Shown here piece after piece: positions 35,164-43,688 of a stretch of 64,000 nt of DNA. Numbering within the stretch: the first letter of the stretch is position 1; each line of letters opens with the position of its first letter. Origin of the DNA: Mycobacteroides sp. CBMA 271 (lineage in GTDB: Bacteria; Actinomycetota; Actinomycetes; Mycobacteriales; Mycobacteriaceae); NCBI RefSeq assembly GCF_009729205.1, contig NZ_VTHB01000009.1:62001-126000 (forward strand), given 5' to 3'. The notes under the pieces were generated by a model. It saw only the letters and a program-made list of their open reading frames with translations, did not search any database and was not told where the DNA came from. A program made the translations under genes and the position numbers.

Positions 35164-35619
35164 GTGACCAAGGTGCTGCTCTCGATCCACGTGCTGGCCG
35201 TGATTCTCGCGATCGGACCAATCGCCGTGGCGGCGAGCATGTTTCCAGCGTTCGCGCGACGGGCAGGCGCCGCCGACGGCGAGCTGGGCAGCCTGCGCAC
35301 ATTGCATCGGGTCTGCCAGGTGTACGCGGTCGTGGGGATTGCTGTGCCCCTGTTCGGTCTGACGTTGGCCAATGTAATGGGTGTGCTCGGCAGCCCGTGG
35401 TTGATCGCATCGCTGGCGCTCACCGTGGTGGCGGCGGCGCTGCTGGTGTTGGGTGTGCTGCCACGGCAGCGGTGGGTATTGGCCGCGTTGGGCGACGGCG
35501 AATTGGTCGATACGCGGGTGTTTTCGCGACTGGCGATGTCCACGGGGGTCTTCAACCTGTTGTGGGCGATGATCACCGTGCTGATGATCGTGCGCCCGGG
35601 GTCCAGTACCGGCGTCTAG
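35164..35619 (+). CDS. Four-helix integral membrane protein (DUF2269-like)
   Basis: A 151-residue protein from GTG 35164 with four hydrophobic helices (LLSIHVLAVILAIGPIAVAAS, VYAVVGIAVPLFGLTLANV, LIASLALTVVAAALLVLGVL, LLWAMITVLMIV). TAACGT lies six bases before the GTG, so the mRNA is probably leaderless. It is divergent from the DUF1772-like gene. Function unknown; resembles the DUF2269 group. Confidence 0.7.
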   Translation: MTKVLLSIHVLAVILAIGPIAVAASMFPAFARRAGAADGELGSLRTLHRVCQVYAVVGIAVPLFGLTLANVMGVLGSPWLIASLALTVVAAALLVLGVLPRQRWVLAALGDGELVDTRVFSRLAMSTGVFNLLWAMITVLMIVRPGSSTGV

Positions 35620-35643
35620 ATGGCGGAAAACCGCTAGCGCCGG

Positions 35644-36573
35644 ATGGTGGTCGTGCTGTGGAATCGGTGCGTGGACACCGCGACCAGCGCCCCGGTCCGT
35701 AGCCGATGGCTTCCCCTGCAGTTTGCGGTTCTCGCCATCGTGTGGGGCGCAAGTTTTCTGTTCATCAAGGTCGGGTTGCAGGGGTTGTCGGCGCTACAGG
35801 TAGCGGCGGCGCGTCTTGATTTCGGTGCCCTGACGCTCGTGTCTCTCATTGTGCTGCTGCGGGTTTCGCTGCCGCGCGAGTTTAGAGTGTGGTGGCATAT
35901 CGCTGTCGTCTCGCTGACGCTGTGCGTCATACCGTTCGTGCTGTACCCCTGGGCCGAGCAGACCATCGACTCCGGGCTGGCGAGTATCTACAACGCGACG
36001 ACCCCGCTGATGACCACTGCGGTGACACTCATCGCCCTGCGCGCCGAGCGGCCCGGCCGGATCCAGTCGCTCGGGTTGGCGATCGGATTCCTGGGTGTGT
36101 GCGTGGTGCTGGCGCCCTGGCAGTTGATCGGTCACGGGGGACCGGTGCTTGCTCAATTCGCCTGTTTGGGCGCCACGCTGAGCTACGGGATCGGGTTCGT
36201 CTACATGCGCAAGTACGTCACCCCGATGGGGCTGCCCGCGCTGGCGGTCGCCGGGATTCAGGTGGGGGTGGGGGCGGTGCTGCTGACTGCGGTGGTGGCG
36301 ACCGTGGACCATCACCGGATGGTGGCGACGCCGGCAGTGGTGTTGAGCATGCTGGCGTTGGGAGTGCTCGGGACCGGCGTGGCGTACGTCTGGAACACCG
36401 ACATCATCAACGGGTGGGGTGCCACCGCTGCGTCCTCGGTCACCTATCTGACCCCGGTGATCGGTGTCCTGCTGGGGGCCACGCTCTTGAGTGAGCGAAT
36501 CGGATGGAACGCGCCCGTCGGCGGGGTGATCGTGGTCGGGGGGATCGTGCTGAGCCGCCGCGGAAGCGGCTGA
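35644..36573 (+). CDS. EamA/DMT family transporter
   Basis: A 309-residue ten-helix exporter with two EamA repeats (first from QFAVLAIVWGASFLFIKV, second from SYGIGFVYMRKYV). EamA proteins export amino acids, nucleosides or small metabolites. It ends SRRGSG; the last 42 codons have a second, diverged copy at 38406-38531, downstream of the araC and hydrolase genes. The araC gene converges on it. Confidence 0.88.
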   Translation: MVVVLWNRCVDTATSAPVRSRWLPLQFAVLAIVWGASFLFIKVGLQGLSALQVAAARLDFGALTLVSLIVLLRVSLPREFRVWWHIAVVSLTLCVIPFVLYPWAEQTIDSGLASIYNATTPLMTTAVTLIALRAERPGRIQSLGLAIGFLGVCVVLAPWQLIGHGGPVLAQFACLGATLSYGIGFVYMRKYVTPMGLPALAVAGIQVGVGAVLLTAVVATVDHHRMVATPAVVLSMLALGVLGTGVAYVWNTDIINGWGATAASSVTYLTPVIGVLLGATLLSERIGWNAPVGGVIVVGGIVLSRRGSG

Positions 36574-36580
36574 CCTGAGG

Positions 36581-37543
36581 TCATCTGGGCCGATGTCGCA
36601 TGCGCCAACGCAAGGGCGGCTCGCCGAATCGACGCTGGAACGCCCGGCTGAAGGCTGCGTCTGAGGTGTAACCGACGGCTTTGCCGACCTGGCTCACCGC
36701 CTTGCTGCTGAAGCGCAGGAGATGCGCCGCCCGATCGAGCCGTCGTTCGGTGATGTAACCGGCGGGTGGCTGTCCCAGCAGTGCGGTGAAGCGCTGCGTG
36801 AAGGACGAGCGTGACTGCCGCGCGTGCATGGCGAGCTCTGCAATGGACCAGGGGTGCGCCAGATTGCCGTGTATCGCGGTGAGGACGGGTGCGAGACGCG
36901 GGTCCATGGCCGCGGTGAGCCAGCCGGGTTCGGCGCGATCGGATGTCGACCACTCCCGCAGCGCATGGATGAACAGCAGGTCCAAGATTCGCGACAGCAT
37001 CACCCATGAGCCCGGGCTGGGTGTGATGACCTCAGCGAGGACGAGCTGAAGAGATAGCGATAGCCATTCGTGGCCGGGCTGATCGGTCCGAACGACGATG
37101 GCCGCCGGCAGGACCGACAGCAGAGGGTCGGCGGCAGCCTTTTCCGCGGTGAACCGGCCACTGACCCACCGGGCTGCGGTCTGAGTCTCCCGATCGCTGA
37201 CGTGCCCGTCCGTCGCAGACAGGTCTCGTACACGGGTTGACTCGCCCTTGGCAAGACGGTGTGCGGTACCGCGCGCCAAGAGCACCATGTCGCCGGCGCC
37301 GAGGGTGTATTCGAGATCTCCGTCGATATGCAGGCGGAGCCCGGGAGTTTCTGCGATATGGAGTACGCGATCGCTGGAGGGGAAGGCGATATCGAACGGC
37401 GGCTCGGAACAGCAACGCATCACAGTTTCGCCCCTCAACCCGATGGCGGACAGGATCCCGGAGAAGGCATCAATATCCGGTGTGTCTGAGAACCAGCTGT
37501 GCGGTTCTGGCCGATCGGCAAAATATTCAGGATGATCGGTCAT
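36581..37543 (-). CDS. AraC family regulator with cupin-like sensor domain
   Basis: A 320-residue regulator from ATG 37543, preceded by GGAG; ATG 37564 is an alternative. The N-terminal half resembles an AraC cupin (LRLHIDGDLEYTLGAGDMVLLARG), and the C-terminal half holds two HTH segments (SIAELAMHARQSRSSFTQRF, VSQVGKAVGYTSDAAFSRAF). It likely controls the divergent hydrolase gene. This araC/hydrolase unit lies between two copies of the EamA gene end. Confidence 0.85.
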   Translation of the reverse strand: MTDHPEYFADRPEPHSWFSDTPDIDAFSGILSAIGLRGETVMRCCSEPPFDIAFPSSDRVLHIAETPGLRLHIDGDLEYTLGAGDMVLLARGTAHRLAKGESTRVRDLSATDGHVSDRETQTAARWVSGRFTAEKAAADPLLSVLPAAIVVRTDQPGHEWLSLSLQLVLAEVITPSPGSWVMLSRILDLLFIHALREWSTSDRAEPGWLTAAMDPRLAPVLTAIHGNLAHPWSIAELAMHARQSRSSFTQRFTALLGQPPAGYITERRLDRAAHLLRFSSKAVSQVGKAVGYTSDAAFSRAFQRRFGEPPLRWRMRHRPR

Positions 37544-37654
37544 GCCATTTGCTCCATAGTCCAAATATGTTGGTGTAGCCCCGGTAAGTCAACAGCGTCG
37601 CCGATGGCGGGTGCCGCGGGGTGCAGGTCGTCCAACATCTATTGAGAGGCAGAT

Positions 37655-38350
37655 ATGTCGAGCAAACCAGCCATCGTTCTGGTCCACGGATTCTGGGGTG
37701 GCGCCGCACACTGGGGGAACGTCATCGTCGAACTGCATAAGCGTGGGTATGGGGAGCTCTACGCGGTCGAGAACCCGCTGACTTCGTTGGCCGATGACGC
37801 TGCCCGCACGCGGCAGATGGTGGAGCAGATCGACGGGCCGGTGCTCCTGGTCGGGCATTCGTACGGAGGCGCGGTGATCACAGAGGCAGGAGATCTTCCG
37901 AACGTCGTTGGCCTGGTCTATGTGGCGGCATTCGCCCCCGATGCGGGTGAGAGTCCCGGTCAGCTGACCGAGCAGCTGCCGCCCGCTGCGGCGGCCAATT
38001 TGGCTCCCGATAGCGATGGTTATCTGTGGGTCAAGCAGGACAAGTTTCGCGAGAGCTTCGCCCAGGACCTGCCAGAGGATGCGGCGCTCGTCATGGCCGT
38101 CACTCAGAAGGCGCCGCTGGCATCGACATTCGGGGACACCGTCACCGCACCCGCCTGGCGGGTCAAGCCCTCCTGGTATCAGGTATCTACGCAAGACCGG
38201 ATGATCAACCCGGAGAACGAACGCAAGATGGCACAGCGGATGAACCCCCGCAAGACCATCGAATTGGATGCCAGCCACGCGTCGCTGGCGTCTCAGCCCG
38301 TCGCGATCGCGGATCTCATTTCCGAGGCCGCTGAGGCCGTCGTCGGCTAA
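37655..38350 (+). CDS. Alpha/beta hydrolase
   Basis: A 231-residue alpha/beta hydrolase. The N-terminal IVLVHGFWGGAAHWG gives the oxyanion region, GHSYGG holds the nucleophile Ser, and QDRM and ASHAS supply the likely Asp and His. It resembles esterases of the RsbQ or haloperoxidase type. It is divergent from the AraC gene and probably its target. A strong hairpin terminator follows. Confidence 0.88.
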   Translation: MSSKPAIVLVHGFWGGAAHWGNVIVELHKRGYGELYAVENPLTSLADDAARTRQMVEQIDGPVLLVGHSYGGAVITEAGDLPNVVGLVYVAAFAPDAGESPGQLTEQLPPAAAANLAPDSDGYLWVKQDKFRESFAQDLPEDAALVMAVTQKAPLASTFGDTVTAPAWRVKPSWYQVSTQDRMINPENERKMAQRMNPRKTIELDASHASLASQPVAIADLISEAAEAVVG

Positions 38351-38360
38351 TAGCCCTATG

Positions 38361-38401
38361 CGGGTGGGGGTGTCGGCAGGTGCTGCCGGCACCCCCACCC
38401 G
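38361..38401 (+). terminator. Strong hairpin terminator after hydrolase
   Basis: A 19-pair stem (one G-U): CGGGTGGGGGTGTCGGCAG (38361-38379) with CTGCCGGCACCCCCACCCG (38383-38401), loop GTG. It is followed by GTTTATGG, a few T bases. Confidence 0.75.
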
Positions 38402-38405
38402 GTTT

Positions 38406-38531
38406 ATGGGCTGGGTGATTGGCGTCCTGCTGGGGGTCGTGCTCCTGAGTGGGCGAATCGGACGGAACGCGCCCCTCGACGGCGTGATCGTGGTCACGGG
38501 AATCGTGCTGAGTCGCCGCGGGAGCGGCTGA
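38406..38531 (+). pseudogene. Duplicated 3' end of the EamA transporter gene
   Basis: A 41-residue fragment, MGWVIGVLLGVVLLSGRIG followed by NAPLDGVIVVTGIVLSRRGSG, that matches the last part of the EamA protein (VIGVLLGATLLSERIG...SRRGSG) and stays in frame to a TGA. It has no N-terminal part and no ribosome site. The DNA copies are clearly related at 36452-36573. Confidence 0.7.
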
Positions 38532-38634
38532 CCAGCGGTGGTGCCCCCGCCTGGTAGCTGGGGCGAATATGCCGAGTTGACTCATTAACCATCCCGCGCT
38601 GCGCAAGAGCAACCTCGGCCTTATGGTGTTCGCC

Positions 38635-38910
38635 ATGAGATTGACAGACGCCCGCCGTACCTTGTTTGTCCTGGCAGTGGGCATATTCGCGGCGGCGCCT
38701 GCCGCCTTCGCGGTCTTTCACCCCGCACCCGCCGAATCGACACCGCTATCGATCGGCAACATCAAGTGCTCGGTACACACCTCCACAACCGTGTGCGGCG
38801 GCGATCACGACGCTGAGCTTCACTCAAAGCCCAACCTCAAGGACATCCCGGCTAAACCAACTAAGCCGGCGAAGAAGACCGGGCCCACCGTGGTCGAACC
38901 GGCCGGCTAA
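38635..38910 (+). CDS. Small secreted protein
   Basis: A 91-residue protein from ATG 38635. Residues 1-30 form a signal peptide (RRTLFVLAVGIFAAAPAAFAV). The mature part has two Cys (IKCSVHTSTTVCGG) in a likely disulfide and a Lys/Pro-rich tail (KPTKPAKKTGPTVVEPAG). No family recognised. It lies upstream of a tRNA cluster on the same strand. Confidence 0.65.
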   Translation: MRLTDARRTLFVLAVGIFAAAPAAFAVFHPAPAESTPLSIGNIKCSVHTSTTVCGGDHDAELHSKPNLKDIPAKPTKPAKKTGPTVVEPAG

Positions 38911-38944
38911 AGCCGATTGGGCCGGACGGCGATGGTACTGCTGG

Positions 38945-39017
38945 TGCCCCCACCAGGGCTCGAACCTGGGACCTGCGGATTAAAAGTCCGTAGCTCTACC
39001 AACTGAGCTATAGGGGC
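38945..39017 (-). tRNA. tRNA-Lys (anticodon TTT)
   Basis: Cloverleaf read on the minus strand: acceptor GCCCCTA/TGGGGGC, D arm TAGCTCAGTTGGTAGAGCTA, anticodon loop CTTTTAA with TTT, T arm CCAGGTTCGAGCCCTGG. CCA is encoded (38944-38942). Confidence 0.96.
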
Positions 39018-39154
39018 GCGGAGAGACAGAATACTGGTTGGACCGGCAGGCGAGCACCGCGGTTATCCGGTTTGGGAATTGGCGGCGTTGTGCCCTAAGC
39101 TGGGCGAGCTCCCAACGTGACTGCGTTGTGGGTACCCCGGAGTGATTCGGATAG

Positions 39155-39227
39155 GCCCCCATCGTCTAGTGGCCTAGGACGCCGCCCTTTCACGGCGGTA
39201 GCACGGGTTCGAATCCCGTTGGGGGTA
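39155..39227 (+). tRNA. tRNA-Glu (anticodon TTC)
   Basis: Acceptor GCCCCCA/TGGGGGT, anticodon loop CTTTCAC with TTC, T arm CGGGTTCGAATCCCG. CCA is not encoded. Confidence 0.95.
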
Positions 39228-39256
39228 CGCAACCAGTCATACTGGGAGCAGAGTAA

Positions 39257-39330
39257 GGCCCTGTGGCGCAGTTGGTTAGCGCGCCGCCCTGTCACGGCGG
39301 AGGTCGCGGGTTCGAGTCCCGTCAGGGTCG
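39257..39330 (+). tRNA. tRNA-Asp (anticodon GTC)
   Basis: Acceptor GGCCCTG/CAGGGTC, D arm with GGCGCAGTTGGTTAGCGC, anticodon loop CTGTCAC with GTC, T arm CGGGTTCGAGTCCCG, discriminator G, encoded CCA at 39331-39333. Confidence 0.96.
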
Positions 39331-39379
39331 CCAGTACGGCGAGGCAGTTTTGCGGGTTTACCCGTGGGACGTGCCGGCC

Positions 39380-39453
39380 GGCCAGGTAGCTCAGTTGGTA
39401 CGAGCATTCGCCTGAAAAGCGAAGGGTCGCCGGTTCGATCCCGGCCCTGGCCA
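39380..39453 (+). tRNA. tRNA-Phe (anticodon GAA)
   Basis: Acceptor GGCCAGG/CCTGGCC, anticodon loop CTGAAAA with GAA, T arm CCGGTTCGATCCCGG, discriminator A, encoded CCA at 39454-39456. Confidence 0.96.
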
Positions 39454-39512
39454 CCATAGTATCCGCAGGTCCTCCACCTCGGCGCCGGTCTCGGAGCCGT
39501 TAGCCTGACGCA

Positions 39513-40016
39513 GTGGATCCCGCACAGGTGTGGAAAGCGCCGCCCTACAAGAACTCCGTTCAGGCACCGCTCACCGACGAGCTGCTCGACGAGACGGAGC
39601 GGGAACTGGGTGTGCGGCTGCCCGTGTCGCTCGTCACTCTGCTCCGCGTGCAGAACGGCGGCCACCTAGAAGTCGGCTTCCCAGACGATCACAATTTCGA
39701 CACCACGCACGACATCATCCGCGGCGTCGGCACAATGTATCCGTGCCTGGAGAAGGACGCCTGGTGGCACGACCCCGACTGGGGACCGCCGCGGGTCGAT
39801 GAGGCAGAGTGGCTCGTCCCGTTCGACGGAGACGGGCACTGGGACCTGTGCCTCGACTACCGGCGATCTCCGACGGGTCCGGACGGTCTGCGCGCCGATC
39901 CGACCGTCGCAGTGATCGATACCGAAGCGCGCGAACCCGACATCGAATCGTTCGTCGCCGGATCGTTCGACGCCTATCTCGCCCAGCTGGTTCCGCGATC
40001 TGGCAAGTGGCAGTAG
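39513..40016 (+). CDS. SMI1/KNR4-like protein (SUKH fold)
   Basis: A 167-residue protein from GTG 39513; TAGCCT (39501-39506) six bases upstream suggests a leaderless mRNA. The pattern LTDELLDETERELGVRLPVSLVTLLRVQNGG with WLVPFDGDGHWDLCLDYR is the SMI1/KNR4 (SUKH) signature. In bacteria these proteins often act as immunity proteins in toxin systems, but no partner toxin is adjacent. It follows the tRNA cluster in an accessory stretch. Confidence 0.72.
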   Translation: MDPAQVWKAPPYKNSVQAPLTDELLDETERELGVRLPVSLVTLLRVQNGGHLEVGFPDDHNFDTTHDIIRGVGTMYPCLEKDAWWHDPDWGPPRVDEAEWLVPFDGDGHWDLCLDYRRSPTGPDGLRADPTVAVIDTEAREPDIESFVAGSFDAYLAQLVPRSGKWQ

Positions 40017-40146
40017 GTGAGTTGGACCGCTTGGGATTACGCCGAGCCGCGGCCACCGGGAACGCCACGTGACATCGAAGGCGACGACATCCTGCTCGGT
40101 GAGCAGCGACTCTGGCATTGGCTCGACTCTCGCACGTGGGCCTGCC

Positions 40147-40692
40147 TCAGTCGGTGTCGTAGTACCACCAGCGTGGCAACATCTCGGGGCCGATTCGCAG
40201 GTCGTCGTCCCGATCCGGCTCCGGCATCCCGGTGGGCACGTAGAGCAGGCCGTCCCAGCTGTTCTCGAACCTGATCAGCACGGTGCCGCTCGAGTTGGTG
40301 TGGACGGTGGCCGGGTAGGTGCCGATCCTGCGGTGCTGGGTCTCGCCGTGGGCAGGCGGGTGGTCCGCGACGGCGAGTACTGCGGAGCGTGCGTGCGCCC
40401 ACCGTGCCTTCTGCAGCACGCCCGTGCCGATCAGGAGCACCGACAGGGCGACCACGCCGGCGATCGCGGCGACCGGGATCGTCACCTTTTGCCGCCGCGT
40501 GGCGCCCACCCCGAAGTAGATGGCGCCGGCCAGCAGGAGCGCGGGTCCGAGGAAGAACGCGGGGAAGATCCAGCCCATGCGCTCGAAGGGGCCGCCGCAC
40601 CACACCAGCGTCCAGCACAGGTACGCCACCGCCGCGACGAACGCGATGTCTACGGCTCGCAGGAGCCACGCCGCCGTGATCCGAAGGGACAC
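40147..40692 (-). CDS. Membrane protein, hypothetical
   Basis: A 181-residue protein from GTG 40692, with TACTCT six bases upstream (40704-40699), so probably leaderless. Four hydrophobic helices lie in the first 100 residues (LLRAVDIAFVAAVAYLCWTLV, MGWIFPAFFLGPALLLAGAIYFGV, TIPVAAIAGVVALSVLLIGTG). The C-terminal part is soluble with HTNSSGTVLIRFENSWDG and WWYYDTD. No family is recognised. It lies behind the SMI1-like gene in the accessory region. Confidence 0.6.
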   Translation of the reverse strand: MSLRITAAWLLRAVDIAFVAAVAYLCWTLVWCGGPFERMGWIFPAFFLGPALLLAGAIYFGVGATRRQKVTIPVAAIAGVVALSVLLIGTGVLQKARWAHARSAVLAVADHPPAHGETQHRRIGTYPATVHTNSSGTVLIRFENSWDGLLYVPTGMPEPDRDDDLRIGPEMLPRWWYYDTD

Positions 40693-40828
40693 GAGAACAG
40701 AGTACTTGTTTGTCTCGCTATAGACTTTGCTGGATGCGGAGTCCGTTGAAGCGGATGTGGGCGATACATGGGTCCTCAACACGCGAAGGAAGTCGAACTC
40801 TCGCGCCGGGCAATTGATGGCCTGGAAG

Positions 40829-41065
40829 CTACTTGAGCGACTCGGTGTCTCGGCCCGACGTGTAGTGGATCGGGATCCGGAGCCCTGTCACTTCCTCGAC
40901 CAGCGTCGCACCTAGCGGCTTCATCTCGTAGTACCGGTAAACGTTGCTCTGTGCATCCGGTGCCGTGGAGCATGGGCCGTTTGGGCATATCACTTTGGTC
41001 GGCACGGCGAGCACTGAGATCAGCAGCGCAACGGCGATGCCCGTGATGAATGCGATTCTCTTCAC
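40829..41065 (-). CDS. Small membrane or secreted protein
   Basis: A 78-residue frame starting at GTG 41065, one base from the previous gene's stop. A short N-terminal hydrophobic stretch (IAFITGIAVALLISVLAVPT) acts as a membrane anchor or signal. Two Cys (VICPNGPCS) follow closely. It is the third gene of a minus-strand unit from 41899. Confidence 0.55.
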   Translation of the reverse strand: MKRIAFITGIAVALLISVLAVPTKVICPNGPCSTAPDAQSNVYRYYEMKPLGATLVEEVTGLRIPIHYTSGRDTESLK

Positions 41066-41066
41066 G

Positions 41067-41630
41067 TCAGTCCCGCCCTTCCCGGGGCTGCTCGTCGAAT
41101 GCGCGCGACGCCCGCGGCGCCCATACGCGGCTCCACACCTCGCGGACTGCGACCCCGAGCAGCACCAGCACGAGCACCACAGTGAGGTTTAGTTGTAGCT
41201 CACTTGCGAACCCGCTCCGGTAGTAGAGCGCGGTGAGGATCACACCAGCGCCTACGACCGGCGTGAGAATCGTTGCGACCCCCGCCGGCCACCGGCCGAC
41301 CGTCACGGATTCGACCACGGCGGCGATCACCGTTACCGCCAAGGCGGCTACGGCGACGCTCGAGACGACGTTCGCGCTGTAGAACGGGTCGGCCAACGTC
41401 GACGGCGGCTGATCGGTCAGCGGCTCGTAAGCGGTCCAGCCGAAATCGCCCTGGCCCAAGCCGATACCGAAGATGGACTCGTCGTAATCGGCATAGCGGC
41501 GCGGCAACCCGAACGAGGTCATCTCGGCCATGAGCCGAGCGACGACAAAGACCCACCACGAAGCGTCTCCGGTGACGCGAGCGACCCGCGCGGTGAGGTA
41601 GCGCCGACTGGTCGGCTCGACGAGGTTCAC
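41067..41630 (-). CDS. Membrane protein of unknown function
   Basis: A 187-residue protein from GTG 41630, overlapping the previous gene's stop (GTGA). An N-terminal soluble part (about 1-85, with RRYADYDESIFGIGLGQGDFGW) precedes three hydrophobic helices (VVSSVAVAALAVTVIAAVVES, ILTPVVGAGVILTALYY, LNLTVVLVLVLLGVAV). The longer open frame up to 41768 has no similarity. No family recognised. Confidence 0.6.
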   Translation of the reverse strand: MNLVEPTSRRYLTARVARVTGDASWWVFVVARLMAEMTSFGLPRRYADYDESIFGIGLGQGDFGWTAYEPLTDQPPSTLADPFYSANVVSSVAVAALAVTVIAAVVESVTVGRWPAGVATILTPVVGAGVILTALYYRSGFASELQLNLTVVLVLVLLGVAVREVWSRVWAPRASRAFDEQPREGRD

Positions 41631-41899
41631 CCGAACACCGGCAACCCGTTCGGCCCGATCTGCGGCGGCGGCATGAAGCACGGCGGGATGCCCGGCGCGT
41701 ACGGAGGCACACACGGCCGCGGGAAGCATGGCTGCCCGTTCCATCCGCTCGGCTGGTTCGGTGGGCATGCTGTCATCGGATCAGCCTGGGCGGTCGGCGT
41801 ACCTACGAGCGCTATCGCCGCAGTGAGCACCGCCGCGAGGGCCATGCGAAGCATTGCCAAGGGTGCCGGGTTCGATCTGAACAGCTTGGTGGAATCCAC
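41627..41899 (-). CDS. Proline-rich small secreted protein
   Basis: A 90-residue protein from GTG 41899. TACAGT lies seven bases upstream (41913-41908), giving a leaderless mRNA. The N-terminus is a signal peptide (MLRMALAAVLTAAIALVGTPTAQA), followed by a Cys- and Pro-rich tail with CPPNQPSGWNGQPCFPRPC. Such tails occur in exported mycobacterial proteins. It leads a three-gene overlapping unit with the next two membrane proteins. Confidence 0.6.
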   Translation of the reverse strand: MDSTKLFRSNPAPLAMLRMALAAVLTAAIALVGTPTAQADPMTACPPNQPSGWNGQPCFPRPCVPPYAPGIPPCFMPPPQIGPNGLPVFG

Positions 41900-42029
41900 G
41901 TAGTGAACTGTACCGAGGTAGCTCGTCTGCGCCGGACACGTGATTGGACGCCGTCGGCACCGGCGCGAGCTCCGCCCGTGCCGGACGCAGAGGAGACCAG
42001 GTCACCGCTTCAGGGTTGTAGGACGGTCC

Positions 42030-42161
42030 ACCGAGTTCCCCTCGTTGTCGTTTCTTGCACCCACTCCGGATGACGCGCTAGGGGGAATCAAGTCACTCGT
42101 GGCCGAGGTATTGCGCGACACGGCGCAGACAGGGGAAACGCGACCCGCACCGGCGGAGTGA
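42030..42161 (+). pseudogene. HicB-like antitoxin fragment
   Basis: TEFPSLSFLAPTPDDALGGI and SLVAEVLRDTAQTGE in one frame resemble the C-terminal half of HicB-like antitoxins (tEFPsLs...tp-eAL). The N-terminal half is missing and there is no start with a ribosome site. It ends just before the PPE gene on the other strand. The similarity is by pattern only. Confidence 0.4.
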
Positions 42162-42191
42162 TCTGAACCGCGAACGCCGCCCGCCGGGGAG

Positions 42192-43679
42192 CTATTCGGT
42201 GTCGTGGCCGCCCTCGGGGTTCCACGTGCTCGGCATCATCGGCGCCCGAGCTCCACCACTGAACGCGTCGCGCTCCAACGTCGTCAGTCCTGCTGCCGCC
42301 GTATCCGTTCCAGGCGCGGTACCGGAGAATCCCATGCGTCCCGCACCTCGGTGCGAGGCCATGGCATTCTGGCCGGCCCCGTCGGTACCTGCGACGGAAT
42401 CCGGCGCGGTGGTGGCGTCCATATCCATATGTTCGACGCCGCGGCCCTTCTGCTTCGCCCGATTACGGCGGCGTCGTGCCTGCCGGGCTGCTACCGCTGC
42501 CGCGGTGGCGGCCTGCTCGGTTACCGAGTCCCGTGCCGCCGCAAGGGCTTCCGAGCGCGCGTGGCTTCTGGATGCCAATTCAGAGCCGATGCGTGGTCCG
42601 CCGCCAACGGCATAGGGAAACGCGAACGCTGCTCCACCGCCGGCCGGCGGCGGAGCAGGCGATGGTGCCGCACTGGCGACACTGGACGCGGGGGCGCCCG
42701 CCGGAGCCGCCGCTGAAGCGGGTGCGGACGGGCTCACGGTAGGGGTCGTCCCCGCGACCGCGGTGACGGGATGTTCCTCGGCGCGGCCGGGGTCCGCGGC
42801 AAGAGCCTCGGGAGACGGTTGGACGCCGGCCAGCCCCGCGAACCCGGCCGCCCATCCCAGGCTGGCGATCGCGAGCGCCAATGCGGGCTGAATCAGAGCC
42901 GGTGCGAACTGGCCGATGGTGGAAGCCAGTTGGGCGGCGTGAAAGGTGATGTCGGCCAGCACCAACGGGAGGTTGGTCAGCAGCGCGGCGGGATCCGTCA
43001 GCAGGTTGTTCAGCAGCAGCTCGAAATGCTCAAACATCTCACCGGCCACGTGCAGCCACCACTCCGGGTCGGTGGGGTCCAGGTCGCCGTGACCGTGGTC
43101 GTCGTCACCGTGTTCATGATCGTGGTCGTGGTCATGACCGGCCAGGATCGACGGAGGCGGTGTGGAGTGTGGCGTAGACGTCATCGCGACCTCGGAGGTG
43201 GCTTGGTAGGTCGCCATCGTGGCGGCGGCCTGCATCCACATGCGCAGGTAATCGGCCTCATTCGCGACGATGGGAATGGTGTTGATTCCGAAGAAGTTTG
43301 TTGCCACCAACGCCGCGTGGGTGGCGTGATTGGCGGCCAACTGGGCAAGGGTGGGCATCAAGGCCAAGGCGGCGCTGTAGGCGCCCGCCATAGCCTCGTG
43401 CTGGATTGCCCTGGCATTGCTTTCGATGCTGGCCTGGGTCAGCCACGCCAAGTACGGAACATGCGCAGCCGCATACATTTCCGCGCTCGGACCCTGCCAT
43501 GCCGCTGCGTGCGTTGCGGTCAGGACCGCTCGGAGCTCGTCGGCGGCCGCGGTGTAGTGCGCGCCCAACGACGACCATTCTGCGGCGGATGCGAGCAGCG
43601 GGCCGGGGCCCGGACCGCCGCTGAGTAGGGCCGAATGCACCTCTGGCGGCGACGCCATCCACACCGGAGTAGACAACAT
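42192..43679 (-). CDS. PPE family protein (PPW subtype) with histidine-rich insertion
   Basis: A 495-residue PPE protein. The PPE motif is at residues 11-13 and the WxG motif at W61, with the typical helical PPE domain up to about 170. Residues 182-197 hold seven His among Asp and Glu (HDHDHDHEHGDDDHGHG), a likely metal site. The C-terminus has GRMGFSGTAP and PMMPSTW (480-486), the PPE-PPW signature. No PE partner or ESX gene is nearby, so it may be exported by a distant ESX system. A Zur-like palindrome lies directly upstream, which fits zinc-responsive expression. Confidence 0.88.
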   Translation of the reverse strand: MLSTPVWMASPPEVHSALLSGGPGPGPLLASAAEWSSLGAHYTAAADELRAVLTATHAAAWQGPSAEMYAAAHVPYLAWLTQASIESNARAIQHEAMAGAYSAALALMPTLAQLAANHATHAALVATNFFGINTIPIVANEADYLRMWMQAAATMATYQATSEVAMTSTPHSTPPPSILAGHDHDHDHEHGDDDHGHGDLDPTDPEWWLHVAGEMFEHFELLLNNLLTDPAALLTNLPLVLADITFHAAQLASTIGQFAPALIQPALALAIASLGWAAGFAGLAGVQPSPEALAADPGRAEEHPVTAVAGTTPTVSPSAPASAAAPAGAPASSVASAAPSPAPPPAGGGAAFAFPYAVGGGPRIGSELASRSHARSEALAAARDSVTEQAATAAAVAARQARRRRNRAKQKGRGVEHMDMDATTAPDSVAGTDGAGQNAMASHRGAGRMGFSGTAPGTDTAAAGLTTLERDAFSGGARAPMMPSTWNPEGGHDTE

Positions 43680-43688
43680 ATGCCCTCT

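Noticed and set aside
34295..35410. 371-codon minus-strand ORF with Arg/Pro-rich product
   Set aside because: It crosses the SDR copy 2 and DUF1772-like genes in a wrong frame; composition is typical of GC-rich shadow frames.
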